DNA of 10,610 nt from an uncultured Atopobiaceae bacterium (lineage in GTDB: Bacteria; Actinomycetota; Coriobacteriia; Coriobacteriales; Atopobiaceae), in contig CALUJT010000287.1 in NCBI GenBank assembly GCA_944321005.1, forward strand, positions 1 through 10,610. The letters are read 5' to 3'. The stretch's first letter is position 1, and the number at the start of each line of letters is the position of its first letter. A model generated the notes under the pieces. The model was given only the letters and a program-made list of their open reading frames with translations, was not told where the DNA came from and searched no databases. Below are positions 6,854 through 10,610 of the stretch, piece after piece. The position numbers and the translations under genes were made by a program.

Positions 6854-7988
6854 GTTGGGATTTCAAGGGAGACGACTCGCGCAGGCTCGCAGGGCTCGTT
6901 CCATGACGCAGAGGGCTCTCGCTCAACTTATTGGAAAGACCTCGCAGGCAGTCTCCCAGTACGAGAAAGGCTCGACTACCCCTTCCCAGGAGGTGGTCGA
7001 ACGCATCGTCAAGTTCTTGCAGGTTCCTGTAGAGCTGCTTTACAGGCCTTGGGTAGACCATGGTTCGGATAAGCCCGTGTTCTACAGATCGATGTCGGCG
7101 GCAACCAAGCGGGCGCGAGATGCTGCCGAGAGCAAGCTGGAGTGGATTGATGATTGCGTTTCATACTTTGAATCCATGCTTGACCTGCCCGAGTTCTCCC
7201 CGTTCGACATGGAGATTCCAAGCGACCCTCTCCTGATCACTGATGAGCTGATAGAGGAGGCTGCGGCAACTGTTCGGGCTGCATGGGACGTGCCAGCTGG
7301 TCCCATAGACAATATGATTGGCCTTCTTGAGAGGCATGGTGTCTTCGTTTTTATGATGCCCCTTGGCGCTGACACCCTTGATGCATTATCTGTCGACTGG
7401 AACGAGGCACATCCGTATGTGGTCGTGGGGACTGACCAGGGAAATGCTTGCCGTTGGAGATTTGACTGCGCTCACGAGCTCGGACACCTTGTTCTGCACA
7501 GAAATATCGATAGCTCGCTTCTGGCAACGCCCGCTGTTTGCAAGCTCATTGAGACACAGGCGCATAGATTCGCCTCGGCGCTTCTTTTGCCGGAAGAAGA
7601 GTTCGTCGATTCGCTCTATACGGTAAGTCTCGATGGATACCGCGATCTTAAACCATACTGGAAGACCTCTATATCGGCGATGATTCGCAGGACAAGAGAC
7701 CTTGGCATCATTGACGATGCGGGATATCGGAATCTGTACATTTCCATCAGCCGTCGTAGATGGCGCAAGATTGAGCCGTTTGACGAGGAGATGGCTCCCG
7801 AGCGTCCTGCTTTGGCAAGAAAGTGTCTTGAGGTCATCTCCACCTCGCTCGTCGGATCGGAAGATGAGTTCAACAAGATGACTGCTCTGCCAGAGGATTT
7901 CATGATGACGCTATTTGGTAGTTTCAGAAGGGCCGCAAATTCTCCGAAGGGACAAATCATATCTCTCCCCATGAGGTCGAGGAAGTAA
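6846..7988 (+). CDS. XRE-family HTH regulator fused to ImmA/IrrE-type metallopeptidase
   Basis: A 380-residue cytoplasmic protein combining a DNA-binding repressor with a zinc peptidase. Residues of about 6-62 form a lambda-repressor-like HTH (RRLAQARRARSMTQRALAQL, recognition region near 32-41 with TSQAVSQYEKG). The peptidase (M78/COG2856) has HELGH at 210-214, giving two His ligands and the catalytic Glu211, and the third-ligand segment ETQAHRFASALLLP with Glu236. In ImmA and IrrE relatives, peptidases of this type cleave repressors after stress. In this fused form the protein probably regulates its own operon, for instance at the palindrome 6186-6202. ATG 6846 lies inside the end of the previous gene, with GAGGAAG immediately upstream. 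The remaining ~140 C-terminal residues are unassigned. Sampled GC is about 47%. The Abi gene follows 12 bases after the stop, supporting a three-gene unit. Confidence 0.9.
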   Translation: MPELGFQGRRLAQARRARSMTQRALAQLIGKTSQAVSQYEKGSTTPSQEVVERIVKFLQVPVELLYRPWVDHGSDKPVFYRSMSAATKRARDAAESKLEWIDDCVSYFESMLDLPEFSPFDMEIPSDPLLITDELIEEAAATVRAAWDVPAGPIDNMIGLLERHGVFVFMMPLGADTLDALSVDWNEAHPYVVVGTDQGNACRWRFDCAHELGHLVLHRNIDSSLLATPAVCKLIETQAHRFASALLLPEEEFVDSLYTVSLDGYRDLKPYWKTSISAMIRRTRDLGIIDDAGYRNLYISISRRRWRKIEPFDEEMAPERPALARKCLEVISTSLVGSEDEFNKMTALPEDFMMTLFGSFRRAANSPKGQIISLPMRSRK

Positions 7989-8000
7989 GGTGGGCACTTG

Positions 8001-9038
8001 ATGGAAGTTGATCCGGTCACCGATGCTTGCGAGAGCTCGGCTTGCATGGACGTGGCGAACGGTGGTATAAATCGTACTGACAGTACCCCGCACGCTTCAG
8101 TCCCAACGGGAACAGCGAACCAGGCGGGGTCATCTTTTTCTCCACTCCCTGACGCTACAACCTACGAGGAGCAGCTCTCCAAGATGGAGGGACGGGGCCT
8201 CTTCGTGTCGGACGAGGAGTTTGCCGTCGCCCGGCTTCGCGAGCTGAACTACTATCGCCTCCGCGGGTACTGGCTCACGCTCGAGCGGGACGGCTCCTTC
8301 GTCGAGGGGGCGAGCTTCGACGACGTCTGGGAGATCTACCAGCTCGACCGGGAGCTCCGCGCGTGGCTCTGGCGTGCGATAGCGCCCATCGAGATAAAGC
8401 TGAGGACTCAGTTCGCCTACCACTTTGCCAACCTGTGCGACGCGGGGGCATATCTCGACGCTGGGAACTATAGGAGCCGCTCCAGTTTTCGGAGGGCAAT
8501 CTCGAACTTCGAGCGCGAGAGGGACCGAGCGCGCGATCAGGGCGTGCCCTGCGTGGTCCACAACATGGACAAGTACGGGAAGCTCCCGGTCTGGGCGGCG
8601 GTGGAGAGCATGTCGTTCGGCACGCTCTCGATGCTCTACGGGAACCTCTGCCCCAGCACTGGTTCGAGCGAGAGATCCAAGGGGGTGCAGGCGGCGGTCG
8701 CAGAGGCCTTCGGCACGAATCCGTACTACCTGAAGAGCTGGGTGCACCACCTGACTACGGTCCGCAACATCGCGGCCCATCACGACCGGTTCTACAACCG
8801 CGTGATGACCATCCGCCCATCGCTTCTCAGGCAAGACGAGAGGCGTATCAGGCGACGGGACGCCAACAAGCAGTTTCCGACCTTTCTGGTGCTCCGCAGG
8901 ATATACGAGAAGTCTTGGCCGGAGGAGTGGGGGCCTCTCAGTGACGAGCTCGCCGCCTGCGTCGACCGGCACCCCTCTGTAAATCTTGCGCCGATGGGAT
9001 TCCCGAAGAACTGGAAACGTGTTCTCGGAATCGAGTAG
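8001..9038 (+). CDS. Abi_2 (AbiD/AbiF-like) abortive infection protein
   Basis: 345 residues with the Abi_2 fold: TTYEEQ at 53-58, the signature ELNYYRLRGYW at 81-91, a helix with YQLDRELR at 113-120, LPVWAAVE and a MSFGTL segment in the middle, and RNIAAHHDRFYNR from 255, whose R255-x4-H260 matches the catalytic pattern of HEPN ribonucleases. Family members halt phage propagation by stopping growth of the infected cell. RNA cleavage is plausible but inferred. The ATG at 8001 is preferred over the adjoining TTG 7998 because AAGGTGG (7987-7993) is 7 bases upstream. The first ~50 residues are a Ser/Thr/Ala-rich extension not needed for the Abi_2 core, with lower GC (about 56%) than the rest (about 67%). 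No ATG, GTG or TTG lies in frame between 8055 and 8183. The 12-base gap after the HTH-peptidase gene suggests joint control of this potentially toxic protein. Confidence 0.88.
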   Translation: MEVDPVTDACESSACMDVANGGINRTDSTPHASVPTGTANQAGSSFSPLPDATTYEEQLSKMEGRGLFVSDEEFAVARLRELNYYRLRGYWLTLERDGSFVEGASFDDVWEIYQLDRELRAWLWRAIAPIEIKLRTQFAYHFANLCDAGAYLDAGNYRSRSSFRRAISNFERERDRARDQGVPCVVHNMDKYGKLPVWAAVESMSFGTLSMLYGNLCPSTGSSERSKGVQAAVAEAFGTNPYYLKSWVHHLTTVRNIAAHHDRFYNRVMTIRPSLLRQDERRIRRRDANKQFPTFLVLRRIYEKSWPEEWGPLSDELAACVDRHPSVNLAPMGFPKNWKRVLGIE

Positions 9039-9070
9039 CGCACCTCCTATCCGTTTTTTGCTTTGTGACA

Positions 9071-9102
9071 GCCCTCTAAGCTGCTTGGCAGTATTAGGGG
9101 GC
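9071..9102 (+). repeat. Strong hairpin between Abi and the phage scaffold gene
   Basis: GCCCTCTAAGCTGC (9071-9084) can pair with GCAGTATTAGGGGGC (9088-9102) through a three-base TTG loop, with one G-T pair near the base and a bulge/mismatch in the middle. No U-rich tract follows, so it is not a standard terminator. The T6 run at 9054-9059 precedes it. It shares bases 9100-9102 with the next hairpin, so the two cannot form together. Confidence 0.5.
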
Positions 9103-9120
9103 CGATTTCGTTTATCGGCC
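9100..9120 (+). repeat. Second hairpin, 21 bases before the scaffold start
   Basis: GGCCGAT (9100-9106) and ATCGGCC (9114-9120) form a perfect 7-base stem with a TTCGTTT loop. It ends 7 bases before the GAGAGG ribosome binding site (9128-9133) of the scaffold gene. Overlap with the 9071-9102 hairpin gives two mutually exclusive RNA structures, which would suit a leader controlling head-gene expression, or mark the junction between the defence genes and phage DNA. Confidence 0.45.
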
Positions 9121-9141
9121 ATAAGCTGAGAGGCGGTTGAC

Positions 9142-9648
9142 ATGGCCGGTGATGAGGTTGGCTCGCAGGGGCCGGAGCGTACGGAAGGCACGACGGCGCG
9201 CGAGCCGGAGCCGCAGGCGACGCAGGAGCCGCTGACGGTTGGGGGCAGCGGTGCTGCTGATGCGAGCACGGACTACGAGGCCCTTCTCGCCGAGCGCGAC
9301 GCCAAGATTGCGGAGCTGGAGGGAGCAATCGCGGAGGCGGCAAAGACTGCCGAGGCAGCCGAGGCGCTGCGCGCCGAGATGGACGAGCTGCGACGCCAGG
9401 GCGAAGAGCAGCGTGTCGAGTTCGAGCTCACGATGGCCGGCGCTAAGAGCGTCAAGGCCGCCCGCGCCCTTCTCGACGAGCACGGCGGGGACGTCTCCAA
9501 GCTGAAGGAAGCCGAGCCCTGGCTGTTCGGGGGAGCGGAGCCCAAGCAGAGCGGCAAGACCGGCCTCCCCAACGCGGGGGCCGCATCCGACGAGGGCAAG
9601 ACGATGAAGCGGTGGCGCGAGATCGCGGGCATCGCGGACGAGGAGTAG
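9142..9648 (+). CDS. Phage capsid scaffolding protein
   Basis: A 168-residue acidic protein with the layout of small phage scaffolds. It has a disordered N terminus rich in Glu, Pro and Thr, a long Ala/Glu coiled coil (about 48-100, with ERDAKIAELEGAIAEAAK-type heptads), and a C-terminal region that should contact capsid subunits (ALLDEHGGDVSKLKEAEPWLF, then an Arg/Glu tail). Scaffolds direct assembly of the procapsid and leave before DNA packaging. The ATG has GAGAGG 8 bases upstream. The capsid gene starts 3 bases after the stop, the usual scaffold-capsid pairing, and this adjacency is the strongest support. Sequence alone would allow another coiled-coil structural protein. No protease motif is seen. 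Confidence 0.8.
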   Translation: MAGDEVGSQGPERTEGTTAREPEPQATQEPLTVGGSGAADASTDYEALLAERDAKIAELEGAIAEAAKTAEAAEALRAEMDELRRQGEEQRVEFELTMAGAKSVKAARALLDEHGGDVSKLKEAEPWLFGGAEPKQSGKTGLPNAGAASDEGKTMKRWREIAGIADEE

Positions 9649-9651
9649 CAG

Positions 9652-10610
9652 ATGGCCAACAGCATCGCATCCGTCAGGAACTACACGACCGTCCTCGACG
9701 AGGTGTACCAGCGCGCGGCGGTCTCCGCGTGCCTGAACAGCCCGCGCCGCATGGTGCGCGCGGGGCGCAACGCCAAGGAGATCATGGTGCCGAAGATTCA
9801 GGTCTCCGGCCTTGGCAACTACACGCGTAACGTGGGCTACAAGACCGGCAGCATCACATACGAGTTCGAGACGAAGACGTTCAACTACGACCGAGGCATC
9901 AGGTTGCTCGCGGACGTGATGGACGTGGAGGAGGCCGGCGTGCTCGACTGCTTTGTCGAGGCCGGTTCCGAGCTCCAGCGCACGCAGGTGGCGCCCGAGG
10001 CCGACGCCTTCGCCTTTGCCGAGATCGCGGGACACGAGGGCGTTTCTGCCGCTACGACAGACTACTCCGACGCCGAGGCGGAGGACGTGCTTGCCGACCT
10101 GCGCGCCGCGACGAACGCTATGGACGAGGCGCAGGTGACCACGGGCTCGCGCTACCTCTTCATCACGCCGACGCTCAGGGGCGTGCTGGATGACTTCAGC
10201 TTGGCGAACCCGACGCGCTCGAACCGCGTGCTCGAGCGATTCTCCCGCATCGTCGAGGTACCGCAGGTGCGCTTCTACTCGCACATCGACCTGCTCTCCG
10301 GTGACGGGGACCAGTTTGGCTACGCTCCTGCCGAGGGTTCCTACGAGCTCACATCCGACACCGAGGTCGTGAGCGGAAAGACCTACTACACCGAGAGCTC
10401 TGGCTCCTACACAAAGGTGGCGAGCCCGCAGAAGAGCGGCCTCTCCACGTACTACGAGCTCGTGGGCGCGGGCGCGCCAATCAACTTTCTGGTGGTGGAG
10501 AAGAGCGCCGTGATTAAGTTCGACAAGCACGTTGCGAGCCGCGTGTTCAGTCCCGACGAGCTGGAGACGCTTGACTCCTACATGATGAAGTATCGCAAGT
10601 ACGGCATCGT
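9652..10610 (+). CDS. Phage major capsid protein (3' end beyond window)
   Basis: Translation from ATG 9652 (GAGGAG at 9640-9645) is open for 319 codons to the window end. It matches the capsid type seen in phages of Gram-positive bacteria: an N terminus with VRNYTTVLDEVYQRAA, then IMVPKIQVSGLGNY, FETKTFNYDRG around residues 80-90, a conserved acidic MDVEEAG, APEADAFAFAEIA, ITPTLRGVL, and near the end INFLVVEKSAVIKFDKH and a YRKYGIV ending typical of these proteins. The protein forms the icosahedral shell, probably with an HK97-like fold. Only a few C-terminal residues appear to be missing. Residues of about 230-271 (YELTSDTEVVSGKTYYTESS followed by a Ser/Tyr-rich stretch to YYEL) look like a small domain inserted before the conserved C-terminal strand. 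GC matches the scaffold and R-M genes. Confidence 0.88.
   Translation, partial: MANSIASVRNYTTVLDEVYQRAAVSACLNSPRRMVRAGRNAKEIMVPKIQVSGLGNYTRNVGYKTGSITYEFETKTFNYDRGIRLLADVMDVEEAGVLDCFVEAGSELQRTQVAPEADAFAFAEIAGHEGVSAATTDYSDAEAEDVLADLRAATNAMDEAQVTTGSRYLFITPTLRGVLDDFSLANPTRSNRVLERFSRIVEVPQVRFYSHIDLLSGDGDQFGYAPAEGSYELTSDTEVVSGKTYYTESSGSYTKVASPQKSGLSTYYELVGAGAPINFLVVEKSAVIKFDKHVASRVFSPDELETLDSYMMKYRKYGI

Noticed and set aside
8042..8071. TTGCAT...TATAAA as an internal promoter for the Abi core
   Set aside because: The -10 is fair, but the -35 matches only in TTG, and no in-frame start codon follows until 8184, which would remove the beginning of the Abi_2 domain.
9054..9059. T6 run after the Abi gene as a rho-independent terminator
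   Set aside because: No stable stem lies directly before it. The only candidate (CTCG/CGAG at 9024-9035) has 4 base pairs and is 18 bases away.
9137..9142. TTGACA just before the scaffold start as a -35 box
   Set aside because: The sequence overlaps the ATG itself and no -10 follows at 16-18 bases in non-coding DNA, so it is coincidental.
9112..10530. 472-codon open frame on the - strand across scaffold and capsid
   Set aside because: It runs antisense to two adjacent, well-supported phage genes with ribosome binding sites. Its composition is the complement artefact of high third-position GC.
1..10610. CRISPR array, tRNA, rRNA, IS element or integrase
   Set aside because: No regularly spaced repeats, cloverleaf, rRNA-like stretch, transposase or recombinase motif was found on either strand.

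Overview
The window is mostly high-GC DNA (hand counts of sampled 60-base lines give about 65-68% in most genes). Every supported gene is on the + strand. Codon use, strong AGGAGG-type ribosome binding sites and the style of the proteins suggest a high-GC actinobacterium, perhaps of the Coriobacteriia (Olsenella/Collinsella/Eggerthella-like). That placement is an inference, because no rRNA or marker gene is present. The region looks like a phage-defence island that abuts, or is lodged in, a prophage head module.

Positions 1-615 hold at most the last codons of an upstream gene. They are followed by about 360 bases of extremely GC-rich DNA (77-83% in sampled lines) with no convincing gene, then by an abrupt change at about 407 to an AT-richer leader (about 47%) carrying an inverted repeat and a promoter-like -10. 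Positions 616-6065 are a two-gene restriction-modification operon with 2 bases between the genes. The first gene is an Eco57I-type N6-adenine methyltransferase with an NPPY motif. The second is a very large protein combining a GIY-YIG-like nuclease, a DEAH helicase and a decayed methyltransferase-like C-terminal domain. The target-recognition part of the methyltransferase gene (about 1740-2580) falls to about 51% GC, as expected if the specificity region was exchanged. Imperfect 16/17-base direct repeats lie just outside both ends of the operon.

Positions 6066-9038 are a second defence-like operon. It begins with an extended -10 promoter, then an unrecognised 212-residue protein, an XRE-HTH/ImmA-IrrE-type (HExxH) metallopeptidase regulator overlapping it by 8 bases, and an Abi_2 (AbiD/AbiF) protein with a HEPN-like R-x4-H motif. 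The first two genes are about 48% GC and the Abi domain is about 67%, so this unit is itself a mosaic. A reasonable model, not proven here, is that the HTH-protease controls the unit and the Abi protein is the toxic effector.

Positions 9039-9141 contain two hairpins sharing three bases. After them come phage head genes: a coiled-coil scaffolding protein (9142-9648) and a major capsid protein (9652 to the window end, incomplete) with a small inserted domain near its C terminus. Terminase and portal genes, which normally precede scaffold and capsid, are not in the 9.1 kb upstream. The defence genes have therefore either interrupted a head operon or replaced its early part.
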